A stretch of DNA of 64,000 nucleotides, from positions 83,612 to 147,611 of the forward strand of contig NZ_FNMZ01000011.1 in assembly GCF_900106695.1 (NCBI RefSeq). The letters are read 5' to 3'. This DNA is from Albimonas donghaensis. Its GTDB lineage: Bacteria > Pseudomonadota > Alphaproteobacteria > Rhodobacterales > Rhodobacteraceae. The notes under the pieces are model-generated. The model was not told the DNA's origin. It saw only the letters and a list, made by a program, of their open reading frames with translations, and searched no databases. How positions within the stretch are numbered: position 1 is the stretch's first letter; each line of letters starts with the position of its first letter. The position numbers and the translations under genes are program-made. Below, one piece after another: positions 17,568-25,296 of the stretch.

Positions 17568-18476
17568 GTGCTTCGACGCGCGCTCCTGGTCGCCGCGGGG
17601 ATCGCGGCGGCCGGTCTCGGCGGGGGGCTGTGGCTGACCGCGCCCCGCCCGATCGAGGCGGCGGCGATCCCCGCCGGCTGGTCGCCGGACGCCGAGGCCC
17701 GCGCCCGCGGCGCCCGCCTGTTCGCGCTGGGCTCCTGCGCCTCGTGCCACGCGGACCCGGAGGCGAGCGGCGAGGAGCGGCTGGTTCTCAAGGGCGGCCG
17801 GCGGTTCGAGACCGGGTTCGGGACCTTCGTCGCCCCCAACATCTCGCAGGACGTCGCGGCGGGCATCGGCGCCTGGGGACCGGCGGAGTTCGCCTCCGCC
17901 TTCCTGCGCGGCGTGGGCGCGGAGGGCGAGCATCTCTACCCGGCCTTCCCCTGGGCCTCCTACGGGCGGCTGGAGCTTGCGGACGCGCTGGATCTCTTCG
18001 CCTATCTGCGCACGCTGCCGGCCGATCCGACGCCCTCCCGGCCGCATGAGCTTGGGTTCCCGTTCTCGGTCCGGGCCGGGCTGGGGGCGTGGAAGCTGCT
18101 CTATTTCGACCCGGACTGGGTGGTGACGGAGGGGCTGTCGGCCTCGGCCGAGCGCGGCCGGCGGCTGGTCGAGGGCATCGGCCATTGCGGCGAGTGTCAC
18201 ACGCCGCGCAACGCGCTCGGCGGCCCGGAGCCGGCGAAATGGATGGGCGGCGGGCCGAACCCGGACGGGCCCGGCACGATCCCGGACATCAGCCCTTCGG
18301 GCCTCGGCGGCTGGTCCGAGGCCGACATCGCCTATTTCCTCGAAAGCGGCTTCACCCCGGACTATGACAGCGTCGGCGGCTCGATGACCGCGGTGGTCGA
18401 GGAAACGGCGAAGCTGGATCCGCAGGACCGCGAGGACATCGCCGCCTATCTCAAGGCCATCCCCCCGGCGAACTGA
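17568..18476 (+). CDS. Diheme c-type cytochrome (class I-like)
   Basis: 302 residues from a GTG at 17568, two bases after the cytochrome c' stop. A signal-anchor (LRRALLVAAGIAAAGLGGGLWL) leads to two heme motifs: CASCH at 57-61 and CGECH at 207-211. Met273 in GGSMTAV is a likely axial ligand of the second heme. The arrangement resembles diheme cytochrome c subunits that accept electrons from periplasmic dehydrogenases. Its pairing with cytochrome c' suggests transfer between them, but the electron donor is not identifiable here. Confidence 0.9.
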   Translation: MLRRALLVAAGIAAAGLGGGLWLTAPRPIEAAAIPAGWSPDAEARARGARLFALGSCASCHADPEASGEERLVLKGGRRFETGFGTFVAPNISQDVAAGIGAWGPAEFASAFLRGVGAEGEHLYPAFPWASYGRLELADALDLFAYLRTLPADPTPSRPHELGFPFSVRAGLGAWKLLYFDPDWVVTEGLSASAERGRRLVEGIGHCGECHTPRNALGGPEPAKWMGGGPNPDGPGTIPDISPSGLGGWSEADIAYFLESGFTPDYDSVGGSMTAVVEETAKLDPQDREDIAAYLKAIPPAN

Positions 18477-18527
18477 GCTGGGGGGCGGCGGGCCGGGGGG
18501 CGAATTCTCCGCGGCATTAGAGCTATC

Positions 18528-18553
18528 GGGCCGAAATCGGCCGATTTCGGCCC
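18528..18553. terminator. 26-bp perfect palindrome downstream of the cytochrome genes
   Basis: GGGCCGAAATC / GATTTCGGCCC around GGCC, 52 bases after the diheme cytochrome stop and 111 before the DUF4170 start. It lacks a T-run, so it is either a terminator or a protein-binding dyad. Confidence 0.45.
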
Positions 18554-18663
18554 GTTCGCGGGCGTTTCAGGACGCCCGCGGCAACCATGGCGATTGACGG
18601 CGCGCCCCTGGGCGGTCTACCTCCGCCCCACGGCCCCAACCGCGGCAATCTCGGGAGGCTCCC

Positions 18664-18906
18664 ATGGCGCAGCTGCTTCACCTGGTGTTCGGAGGCGAGC
18701 TTGTCAGCCCGTCCTCGAACGAGTTCACGGACGTCGACAAGATCGACATCGTCGGAATCTTCCCCAATTACGCAAGCGCCTTCACCGCCTGGAAGGCCGC
18801 GGCGCAGCGCAGCGTCGACGATGCGCACAGCCGCTACTTCATCGCCCACCTGCACCGCCTGCAGGATGAGGCCAAGAAGGACTCGCCCACCGAAAAGCTG
18901 GGCTGA
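18664..18906 (+). CDS. DUF4170 protein
   Basis: 80 residues: LLHLVFGGELVSPSSNEFTDVDKIDIVGIFPNYASAF (in parts), followed by a helix WKAAAQRSVDDAHSRYFIAHLHRLQDE. This matches the DUF4170 family of Alphaproteobacteria, commonly found just before the DUF374 acyltransferase and waaA, as here. The function is unknown, though its constant position suggests a link to lipid A assembly. A GGGAGG ribosome site precedes the ATG at 18664. The next gene starts 21 bases downstream. Confidence 0.85.
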   Translation: MAQLLHLVFGGELVSPSSNEFTDVDKIDIVGIFPNYASAFTAWKAAAQRSVDDAHSRYFIAHLHRLQDEAKKDSPTEKLG

Positions 18907-18927
18907 GCGGGAGGTCCGCGCGCACCC

Positions 18928-19722
18928 ATGCTTCGCCAGGTCCGGGCCAGTCCGCTGCTGCGCAGTCTCGTGGCCCGCCTCGGCGCGGGCTACATCCGGC
19001 TGGTCGACGTCACCTGTCGCTGGGAGGTCGAGGGCGCCGCGTCCCGCGCCCTGATCCGCGGCGCCTCGGGCCGGTGGATCGTGCCGGTCTGGCACGGGCG
19101 CCTGCTGATCGTGCCGGCGGAGAAGACGCGGGCGATGAACGTGCTCGCCCTGATTTCGGCCAATCGCGACGGCGAGATCATCGCCCAATGCGTGGAACGG
19201 TTCGGCGCGGCGGTGCTGCGCGGGTCGTCCCGCGACAAGCGCAAGCCGGACAAGGACAAGGGCGGCGCCGCCATGGCCGCGGAGGCGATCGAGCGGCTCT
19301 CGGTCGCCGAGGACATGGTGCTGGTGCTGACCCCCGACGGGCCCCGCGGGCCGCGGATGCGCGCCAAGCCCGGCGTGGCGGGGCTCGCCATCGCCACCGG
19401 CGTGCCGGTGATCCCCTTCGCCTACGCGGTCGCGGGGGGGCGCGTGCTCGGCTCCTGGGACCAGTTCGTGCTGCCCTTTCCCTTCGGGCGCGGGGCGAAG
19501 GTGTTCGGGGAGCCGATCGAGCCGCCGTCCGAACCCGGCCACGCGGCGCAGGAGGCGTTCCGGGCCGAGATCGAGGCCGCGCTGAACGGCGTCGCCGCAC
19601 GGGCGGACAGCTTGGTCGGCCGCACGCCGATCCCCCCGGACCCCGCGCCGGCGATCGAACCCGGCCCCGACATGCCGGCGTCCCCCGACGCGCCCCCCGA
19701 CGCCCCGCTGCGCGAGGCATGA
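18928..19722 (+). CDS. Lysophospholipid acyltransferase-like protein (DUF374)
   Basis: 264 residues. The DUF374 acyltransferase motifs are visible: IVPVWHGRLLIVP (the His replaces the usual HX4D lead), GAAVLRGSSRDK, and VLVLTPDGPRGPRMRAKPGVAGLAIATGVPVIP (in parts), with TPDGPRGP as the family hallmark. Probably a membrane-associated acyltransferase acting in lipid A or phospholipid modification. The last 50 residues are Pro-rich and not conserved. Its stop overlaps the waaA start by four bases (ATGA), implying translational coupling. Confidence 0.88.
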   Translation: MLRQVRASPLLRSLVARLGAGYIRLVDVTCRWEVEGAASRALIRGASGRWIVPVWHGRLLIVPAEKTRAMNVLALISANRDGEIIAQCVERFGAAVLRGSSRDKRKPDKDKGGAAMAAEAIERLSVAEDMVLVLTPDGPRGPRMRAKPGVAGLAIATGVPVIPFAYAVAGGRVLGSWDQFVLPFPFGRGAKVFGEPIEPPSEPGHAAQEAFRAEIEAALNGVAARADSLVGRTPIPPDPAPAIEPGPDMPASPDAPPDAPLREA

Positions 19723-21047
19723 GCGCGCCCGGCAGTCCCGGCCGCGCCCGCCCGCCGCGTTCCCTCGCGCTGGGGCTCTATCTGGCGCTGTCGCGCGTGG
19801 CGGAGCCGGCGCTGCGCGCGCTCCTCGCCCGCCGCGCCCGCCGCGGCAAGGAGGATCCCGAGCGGATGGGGGAACGTCTGGGCCATGCCTCGCGCCCCCG
19901 GCCGCCCGGTCCGCTGGTCTGGCTGCATGGGGCGAGCGTGGGGGAAAGCCTCGCGGCGCTGCCCCTGATCGAGGCCCTGCGCGCGGCGCGGCCCGGCCTG
20001 ACCATCCTGATGACCACCGGCACCGTCACCTCCGCCGCCCTGATGGCGGAGCGGTTGCCCGAAGGCGTCCTCCACCAGTTCGTCCCGGTGGATGCGGGGC
20101 CCGCCATCGACCGTTTCCTGGACCATTGGCGCCCCGACGCGGGTCTGTGGGTGGAGAGCGAGCTTTGGCCCGGTCTCGTCCACGGGGCCTGGGCGCGGGG
20201 CGTGCGCATGGCGCTGGTCAACGCCCGGATCTCGGAGAAATCGGCCAGGGGATGGCGCTGGGCGCCGCGGATGATCGCCGGGCTTCTGGGCCGCTTCGAC
20301 GTCCTGCTGGCGCAGGACGGGGGGGTGGCGCGCCGGCTCGCCGCGTTGGGCGCGCCCGAGGCGGGGCTGCGCGTGGCGGGGTCGCTCAAGGCTGGGGCCG
20401 CGCCGCCGGATCGGGCGGAGGCCCGCGCGGCGCTGGCCGGGGCGCTGGCCGGGCGGCCCTGCTGGCTGGCCGCCTCCACCCATCCGGGGGAGGAGGAGGC
20501 CATGGCCCAGGCCCAGATCCGCGCCGCCGCGCGCCTGCCCGGACTGATCGCCCTGATCGCCCCGCGCCATCCCGAACGGGGGGCCGAGATCGCCGAGACC
20601 CTGCGCGCCGGGGGCCTGCGCGTGTCCCGCCGCGGGGCGGGGGAGGCGCCGGGGCCGCGGGATGACGTGCATCTGCTCGATACGCTGGGGGAGATGGGGG
20701 CCTGGTTCCGGCTGGCCCCGGTGAGCTTCGTCGGCGGGTCTTTCGCGCCGGTGGGCGGGCACAACCCGCATGAGCCCGCGGCGCTCGGCTCCGCCATCCT
20801 GCACGGGCCGCGGGTCGCCAATTTCGCCGAGGACTACGCCGCCCTGCGCGCCGCCGGGGGCGCGGCGGAGGTGACGGGCGCCGCCGCGCTGGCCGAGGCG
20901 CTGGTCCGCCTTGTCCCCGACGCCGCCGCCTGCGCCGAGCTGACCGAGGCCGCCCGCGCCGCCCTGGGCGACGGCCGCGGGGCGCTGGAGATCACGCGGG
21001 ACGCGGTGCTGAGCCTGCTGCCCCCCGAACCGGAGCCCCGCCCATGA
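19719..21047 (+). CDS. waaA: 3-deoxy-D-manno-octulosonic acid (Kdo) transferase
   Basis: Adds Kdo to lipid IVA at the cytoplasmic face of the inner membrane. 442 residues with a GT-B fold. The N-terminal domain holds LVWLHGASVGESLAALPLIEAL with the catalytic Glu region, and WVESELWPGLVHG. The C-terminal domain holds AASTHPGEEEAMAQA, LIALIAPRHPERG, FVGGSFAPVGGHNPHEPAALG, the GT30 signature for nucleotide-sugar binding. Both ends overlap neighbours by ATGA, so it is the middle of an operon of DUF374, waaA and lpxK. Confidence 0.97.
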   Translation: MSAPGSPGRARPPRSLALGLYLALSRVAEPALRALLARRARRGKEDPERMGERLGHASRPRPPGPLVWLHGASVGESLAALPLIEALRAARPGLTILMTTGTVTSAALMAERLPEGVLHQFVPVDAGPAIDRFLDHWRPDAGLWVESELWPGLVHGAWARGVRMALVNARISEKSARGWRWAPRMIAGLLGRFDVLLAQDGGVARRLAALGAPEAGLRVAGSLKAGAAPPDRAEARAALAGALAGRPCWLAASTHPGEEEAMAQAQIRAAARLPGLIALIAPRHPERGAEIAETLRAGGLRVSRRGAGEAPGPRDDVHLLDTLGEMGAWFRLAPVSFVGGSFAPVGGHNPHEPAALGSAILHGPRVANFAEDYAALRAAGGAAEVTGAAALAEALVRLVPDAAACAELTEAARAALGDGRGALEITRDAVLSLLPPEPEPRP

Positions 21048-22069
21048 CCCTCGCCGCCCCCGCCTTCTGGTCCAACCCGCCGGAGCGTCCGGGCTGGCTG
21101 GCGCGACTGCTGAGGCCGCTGGGCGCGGTCTACGCCGCCGCCACCGCGCGCCGGGTGGCGAAGGCGGGCTGGCGGGCGCCGGTCCCGGTGATCTGTCTCG
21201 GCAACCTGACCGCGGGGGGGGCGGGCAAGACGCCCTCGGCCATCGCGGTGCTGCAGGCGCTGGCGGATCTGGGGGTGGAGGCGCACGCGATCTCCCGCGG
21301 GCATGGCGGGTCAGCGGGGCAGGGCGCGCCGCATCGGGTGGACCTCGCCCGCGATCCGGCGGAGCGGGTGGGGGATGAGCCGCTTCTGCTCGCCGCCTTC
21401 GCGCCGACCTGGGTGTGCCGCGACCGCGCCGCCGCCGCCCGCGCCGCGACGGAGGCCGGGGCGCAGGCGCTGGTGATGGATGACGGCTTCCAGAATCCGG
21501 GGCTGGTCAAGGACCTGTCCATCCTGGTGGTCGATGCCGAGGCCGGGTTCGGCAACGGCTTCTGCATTCCTGCGGGGCCGTTGCGGGAGCCGGTGGCGGC
21601 CGGCCTCGCCCGCGCCGATCTGGTGCTTGCGGTGGGCCCCGCGCCCGCCCGCGCCCGGTTGCGGGCGCGCTGGCCCGCGCTCGACGCCCTTCCCGTGATC
21701 GAGGGCGAGGTCGCGGCCCGCGACATCGGCATCGACTGGAGCCGGGAGCGGGTCTTGGCCTTCGCCGGCATCGCGCGGCCCGAGAAGTTCTTCGCCACCC
21801 TGCGCGGGCTGGGGGCCGAGATCGTCGCCGCCCACGCCTTTCCCGACCACGCCCCGTTTGCGCCGCGCGCCCTGCGGAGACTGGAGGCCGAGGCCGCGCA
21901 GGCCGGCGCCCGCATGGTCACCACCGAAAAGGACGCCGTGCGCCTGCCGCCCGCCTTTCGGGGCAAGGCCATGCCGCTTCCGGTTGAGTTGAGGCTGGTC
22001 GCTCAGGCTGAGTTCAGGCGGCGCCTTGAAAAGGCGGTCCTGCCGCGTAATGGCCGCAATTCGGCCTGA
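21044..22069 (+). CDS. lpxK: Tetraacyldisaccharide 4'-kinase
   Basis: Phosphorylates the 4' position of the lipid A precursor, at the inner membrane. 341 residues with an N-terminal membrane-associated helix (WLARLLRPLGAVYAAATARR), then the Walker A loop CLGNLTAGGAGKTPSAIAVLQ and AISRGHGGS. MDDGFQNPGLVKDLSILVVDA matches the catalytic Asp-containing DDGFQ motif. FAGIARPEKFFATLRGLGAEIV and MVTTEKDAVRLP are further LpxK blocks. The start overlaps the waaA stop by ATGA, and a strong double-stem terminator follows 70 bases after its stop. Confidence 0.97.
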   Translation: MTLAAPAFWSNPPERPGWLARLLRPLGAVYAAATARRVAKAGWRAPVPVICLGNLTAGGAGKTPSAIAVLQALADLGVEAHAISRGHGGSAGQGAPHRVDLARDPAERVGDEPLLLAAFAPTWVCRDRAAAARAATEAGAQALVMDDGFQNPGLVKDLSILVVDAEAGFGNGFCIPAGPLREPVAAGLARADLVLAVGPAPARARLRARWPALDALPVIEGEVAARDIGIDWSRERVLAFAGIARPEKFFATLRGLGAEIVAAHAFPDHAPFAPRALRRLEAEAAQAGARMVTTEKDAVRLPPAFRGKAMPLPVELRLVAQAEFRRRLEKAVLPRNGRNSA

Positions 22070-22138
22070 CCTCGGCCTTGACCGTTGAGATAGGTTTAAC
22101 AGTCCCTCGGTCGTGATCCTGTCCGTCACGACATATTC

Positions 22139-22190
22139 GGGGCGCGCTCGTGGCCGATCTGATCGGCCCCGGGCGCGCCCCGCTTTTTTT
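22139..22190 (+). terminator. Strong intrinsic terminator of the lipid A operon
   Basis: A 9-bp outer stem GGGGCGCGC / GCGCGCCCC encloses an inner GGCCGATC / GATCGGCC stem, followed within two bases by seven T. Confidence 0.88.
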
Positions 22191-22350
22191 GGGCCGCCGT
22201 TTTGAGGGGAAACGGCATGCGGCCATGCATTCCAGGTCGCCGCGCGAGGGGGAAGCGCGCCGGCCCGGCTCCTGCCTTTCCAATACGCGGCCCGGCGCGG
22301 GCTCCGTCGCGCCCCGTCGAAAGATTTTTCCACCGGGCGCCCGGAACGCA

Positions 22351-22382
22351 ACCGGCCCCGGCGAGGGGTCGCCGGGGCCGGT
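22351..22382 (-). terminator. Terminator of the coxG-coxS-coxM-like operon
   Basis: A 14-bp perfect stem ACCGGCCCCGGCGA / TCGCCGGGGCCGGT with a 4-base loop, 40 bases past the coxM-like stop on the minus strand. The following T content is modest (TGCGTT). Confidence 0.65.
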
Positions 22383-22421
22383 CAGGGCAGGGGGCGCGAC
22401 CCCCGGATCAGGCGCGGCGGA

Positions 22422-23219
22422 TCAGGACGCGGCGACGGCTCGCCTGGTCATCACGCCCACCAGATGCGCGCGGTATTCGGGCGAAGCGTGGATGTCGCCC
22501 ATCATGCCCTCGGCCGGGACCGACAGGCTCTCCAGCGCCGCGGGCGAGAAGTCGGCGGTGAGCGCCGTCTCGGCCTCGGTCCAGCGGAACACGCCTTCCT
22601 CGGAGGCCCCGGTGACCGCCACCCGCACGCCGTCGGCGTATTTGGCCACGAACACGCCGACCATGGCGAAGCGCGAGGCCGGCTGCACGAACTTCTGGTA
22701 GTTCGACGCCTCGGGGATCGGGAAGCGGATTTCGGTGACGATCTCGCCCTCGCCCAGATCCGTGGCGAACATGCCCTGGAAATAGTCGTCGGCGACGATC
22801 TCGCGGGCGCCCTCGGGGCCGGTCAGCACCAGCGTCGCGCCGCAGGCCAGCGCCGCGGCCGGGTAGCAGGCGGCCGGGTCGTTGTTGGCGAGGCTGCCGC
22901 CGATGGTGCCGCGATGGCGCACGGCCGGGTCGCCGATATTGTCGGCCATGGCCGCCAGCGCCGGGAAGGCCGAGGCGGTCAGTTCAGCCACGCGGGCATG
23001 GGGCGTGGCGCCCTTGATGTTGACCACCTTGCCCTTGACCTCGACGCCCACCAGTTCGGGGATGCCGGCGAGGCTGACCAGCGAGCCCGGCTGCGCGAGC
23101 CGCTGCTTGAGGGTCGGGATCAGGGTCTGGCCGCCGCCGAGAGGCTGGGCCTCCTCGGCCTTGAGCGCCTCGATCGCCTCGGCCAGCGAGGCGGGTTTGA
23201 CGAGCTCGAATTCGTACAT
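22422..23219 (-). CDS. CoxM-like FAD-binding subunit of a xanthine dehydrogenase-family molybdoenzyme
   Basis: 265 residues, near the usual 280-290 of CoxM. FAD-binding motifs: QPLGGGQTLIPTLKQRLAQP in the N-terminal lobe and RHRGTIGGSLANNDPAACYPAAALA in the middle, both characteristic of aerobic CO dehydrogenase medium chains. The C-terminal lobe (FRWTEAETALTADFSPAALESL) is typical. It would carry electrons between the FeS subunit and the acceptor. Encoded after coxS and coxG; the Mo-cofactor subunit (CoxL) is absent between or after them, so the substrate cannot be inferred. Not necessarily a CO dehydrogenase. Confidence 0.9.
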   Translation of the reverse strand: MYEFELVKPASLAEAIEALKAEEAQPLGGGQTLIPTLKQRLAQPGSLVSLAGIPELVGVEVKGKVVNIKGATPHARVAELTASAFPALAAMADNIGDPAVRHRGTIGGSLANNDPAACYPAAALACGATLVLTGPEGAREIVADDYFQGMFATDLGEGEIVTEIRFPIPEASNYQKFVQPASRFAMVGVFVAKYADGVRVAVTGASEEGVFRWTEAETALTADFSPAALESLSVPAEGMMGDIHASPEYRAHLVGVMTRRAVAAS

Positions 23220-23246
23220 GCTGGGTCTCCTGCCTGGCGCTGTCGG

Positions 23247-23720
23247 TTACTCGGCGGCCATGCGGCCGGCCGCATCCTGGATCGCCTTGACGATGTTCTG
23301 GTAGCCGGTGCAGCGGCAGAGATTGCCCTCGAGATATTCGCGGATCTCGGCCTCGGTCGGGCTGGCGTTGCGCTTCAGCAGGTCGGCGGCGGTCATCACC
23401 ATGCCCGGGGTGCAGAAGCCGCACTGCAGGCCGTGATTGTCGCGGAACGCTTCCTGAATCGGGTGCAGCTCGCCCTCGCCGGGGGCCAGGCCCTCGATGG
23501 TGGTGACGTCCGCGCCCTCGGCTTCGCCGGCGAACATGGTGCAGGCCTTCACCGACTGGCCGTCCACATGCACCACGCAGGCGCCGCACTGGGACGTGTC
23601 GCAGCCCACATGGGTGCCGGTCAGGCCCAGCGTCTCGCGCAGGAACTGCACCAGCAGGGTGCGGCCCTCGGCCTCGGCGCTGACGGGCTTGCCGTTCACG
23701 GTCATCGAAATCGTCGGCAT
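23247..23720 (-). CDS. CoxS-like [2Fe-2S] subunit
   Basis: 157 residues, the standard length for small subunits of molybdenum hydroxylases. The plant-type ferredoxin cluster is [18 protein letters not shown]...KAC; the second, four-helix cluster is [12 protein letters not shown]...[13 protein letters not shown]. No export signal, so cytoplasmic. It lies 27 bases before the coxM-like gene and 74 after the coxG-like stop. Electron transfer is from a Mo-pterin subunit, which is not encoded here, to FAD. Confidence 0.95.
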   Translation of the reverse strand: MPTISMTVNGKPVSAEAEGRTLLVQFLRETLGLTGTHVGCDTSQCGACVVHVDGQSVKACTMFAGEAEGADVTTIEGLAPGEGELHPIQEAFRDNHGLQCGFCTPGMVMTAADLLKRNASPTEAEIREYLEGNLCRCTGYQNIVKAIQDAAGRMAAE

Positions 23721-23794
23721 CGCCGATCCCTCCCCTTTAATGTCGTGTCGCGCGGTGACGCGCGTGTCCTGAAGTTCGCGCGGCGACGCGCGGA

Positions 23795-24313
23795 TCAGCC
23801 GGTGATGCGCTTCAGCCAGCTCTTCTTCTCTTCGGGCGGCTTTTCCAGCGTCGCTTCGGCGCCGGCCTCGTCGACGCCTTCGACGACCTTCTGGAAGCGG
23901 TCGAAGAACTTGTCGGCGGTGGACTTGGCGAAGCCGCCGATCACCCGGCTGCCGAGCTGGGCGAGCTTGCCGCCCACCTTGGCCTCGGCATCGTAGTCGA
24001 GCTGGGTGCCTTCATCCACATCGGTGAGCTTGACGGCCGCGCCGCCCTTGGCGAAGCCCGCGGCCCCGCCCTTGCCTTCGCCGACGAGCTTGTAGCTCTC
24101 GCCCTCGACCACGTCCTCGAGCGTGACCTGGCCCTTGAAGGTGGCCTTCACCGGGCCGACCTTCTGCGTGACCGTGGCGGCGAACCCCTCTTCAGGGCTG
24201 CCTTCAAGGCTCTCGCAGCCCGGAATGCAGGCCTTGAGGACGTCCGGATCGTTCAGCGCCGCCCAGACGGCGGCGCGGGGGGCTGCGATGACACGCGTTC
24301 CCTTGAGCTCCAC
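23795..24313 (-). CDS. CoxG-like SRPBCC protein (carbon monoxide dehydrogenase subunit G family)
   Basis: 172 residues from a GTG at 24313, preceded by GGGAGAG. It starts [37 protein letters not shown], the opening of the CoxG / SRPBCC family, with [15 protein letters not shown] and [24 protein letters not shown] further on. The end [10 protein letters not shown] is basic and hydrophobic, and in CoxG-type proteins the C-terminus can anchor the enzyme to the membrane. First gene of the three-gene minus-strand operon. Confidence 0.92.
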   Translation of the reverse strand: MELKGTRVIAAPRAAVWAALNDPDVLKACIPGCESLEGSPEEGFAATVTQKVGPVKATFKGQVTLEDVVEGESYKLVGEGKGGAAGFAKGGAAVKLTDVDEGTQLDYDAEAKVGGKLAQLGSRVIGGFAKSTADKFFDRFQKVVEGVDEAGAEATLEKPPEEKKSWLKRITG

Positions 24314-24516
24314 TTCGCTCTCCCATGGCTTCGGGGACAGGTGCCGCGGACATGGCGCGCGGCCCGCGCCAGATAAGCGCCTCGGGCGGGTCGGGCGCAA
24401 CCCCCTAGGTCGCCCTATCGGTCGATGGAGCGGAGCGAGGGGGCAAATTCGCGGTCCCGAATCGAAACGGCCCGCCATGAGGCGGGCCGAAGCGTCCGTC
24501 TGCGGGCGAGCTTCGC

Positions 24517-25128
24517 TCAGGCGTCGCGGCGCCGGCGACGCCGCGCGAGCAGGCCCAGCCCGCCCAGCGCCGCGCCCAGCATGGGAAGGGCGGCGGGCAG
24601 GGGAACGGCCGCCGCGCTGGCGTAGCTCACCGTGAACTCCTGGTAGCCGGACTTGAGTTCGCTGAACTCGACGGTCAGGTAGGAGACGCTGTCGGCGGGC
24701 GCGAGCAGCGAGACGGCGGGCGAAAAGTAGCTGCCGCCGTTGATCCCGGTGTCATAATCGCCCCGCGCGAAGATGGTCTTCGAGCCGGCGGAGCCGAAGC
24801 CGATTTCCGGCCCGACGCTGGCGCTGTAGTCGGTGGCGATGAACTCAGCGGCGCCGTCGCCTTCGAACAGGGTGCCGGTCACGGTGATGTCGTAGTCATA
24901 CCCCGACTCGGCGACCAGCTCCCAATAGAAGCCGAAATAATCGATTCCCCCGAAATCGTCGGCGACCGGCAGCAAGGACTGGACATCGTATTCAATGGTG
25001 AACGACCCGCTGGCGCCGGTCAGATCGTAGCTTCCCACCGGGCTGCCGATATATTGCGTCGTGGCGGACGCGACGGCCGGCATCATGGCCAGTCCTGCGA
25101 TCGCTCCGATAATCCTGGTAAAGTTCAT
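24517..25128 (-). CDS. VPLPA-CTERM surface protein
   Basis: 203 residues from the ATG at 25128, which has AGGGGG five to six bases upstream (a GTG two codons earlier is less well placed). The signal peptide is FTRIIGAIAGLAMMPAVASA. The beta-rich body (YIGSPVGSYDLTGASGSFTIEYDV, IDYFGFYWELVAESG) is unrecognised. The end AVPLPAALPMLGAALGGLGLLARRRRRRDA is a clear VPLPA sorting signal. Role unknown. Confidence 0.85.
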   Translation of the reverse strand: MNFTRIIGAIAGLAMMPAVASATTQYIGSPVGSYDLTGASGSFTIEYDVQSLLPVADDFGGIDYFGFYWELVAESGYDYDITVTGTLFEGDGAAEFIATDYSASVGPEIGFGSAGSKTIFARGDYDTGINGGSYFSPAVSLLAPADSVSYLTVEFSELKSGYQEFTVSYASAAAVPLPAALPMLGAALGGLGLLARRRRRRDA

Positions 25129-25211
25129 GTTCACCCCCTGAGGCCGATGGCCTCCTCCACACAGTATAAACGCTACCTGAGCCGCTGATTCATTTCAAGC
25201 GATCCACAGGG

Positions 25212-25265
25212 TTACTGATGAACAACTGGAACCGGACGCGCCGGATTGTCGTTCATCGCGTTCAT
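25212..25265 (-). CDS. Possible 17-residue peptide downstream of the large surface protein
   Basis: A frame of ATG plus 16 codons (MNAMNDNPARPVPVVHQ) ends in TAA. Its ribosome site (GGGGGAGGG) is very strong for such a short frame, and it begins 31 bases after the stop of the large surface-protein gene on the same strand. Too short for family assignment; it may be chance. Confidence 0.3.
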   Translation of the reverse strand: MNAMNDNPARPVPVVHQ

Positions 25266-25296
25266 GATCCCTCCCCCGAGGAAAAGCGTCGCGGCC

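Noticed and set aside
22070..22421. Remnant of a coxL gene beside coxM
   Set aside because: Only 350 bases, filled by two terminators; no frame with Mo-hydroxylase motifs.
22150..22701. Plus-strand frame after lpxK
   Set aside because: Starts inside the strong terminator and runs antisense to the coxM-like gene.
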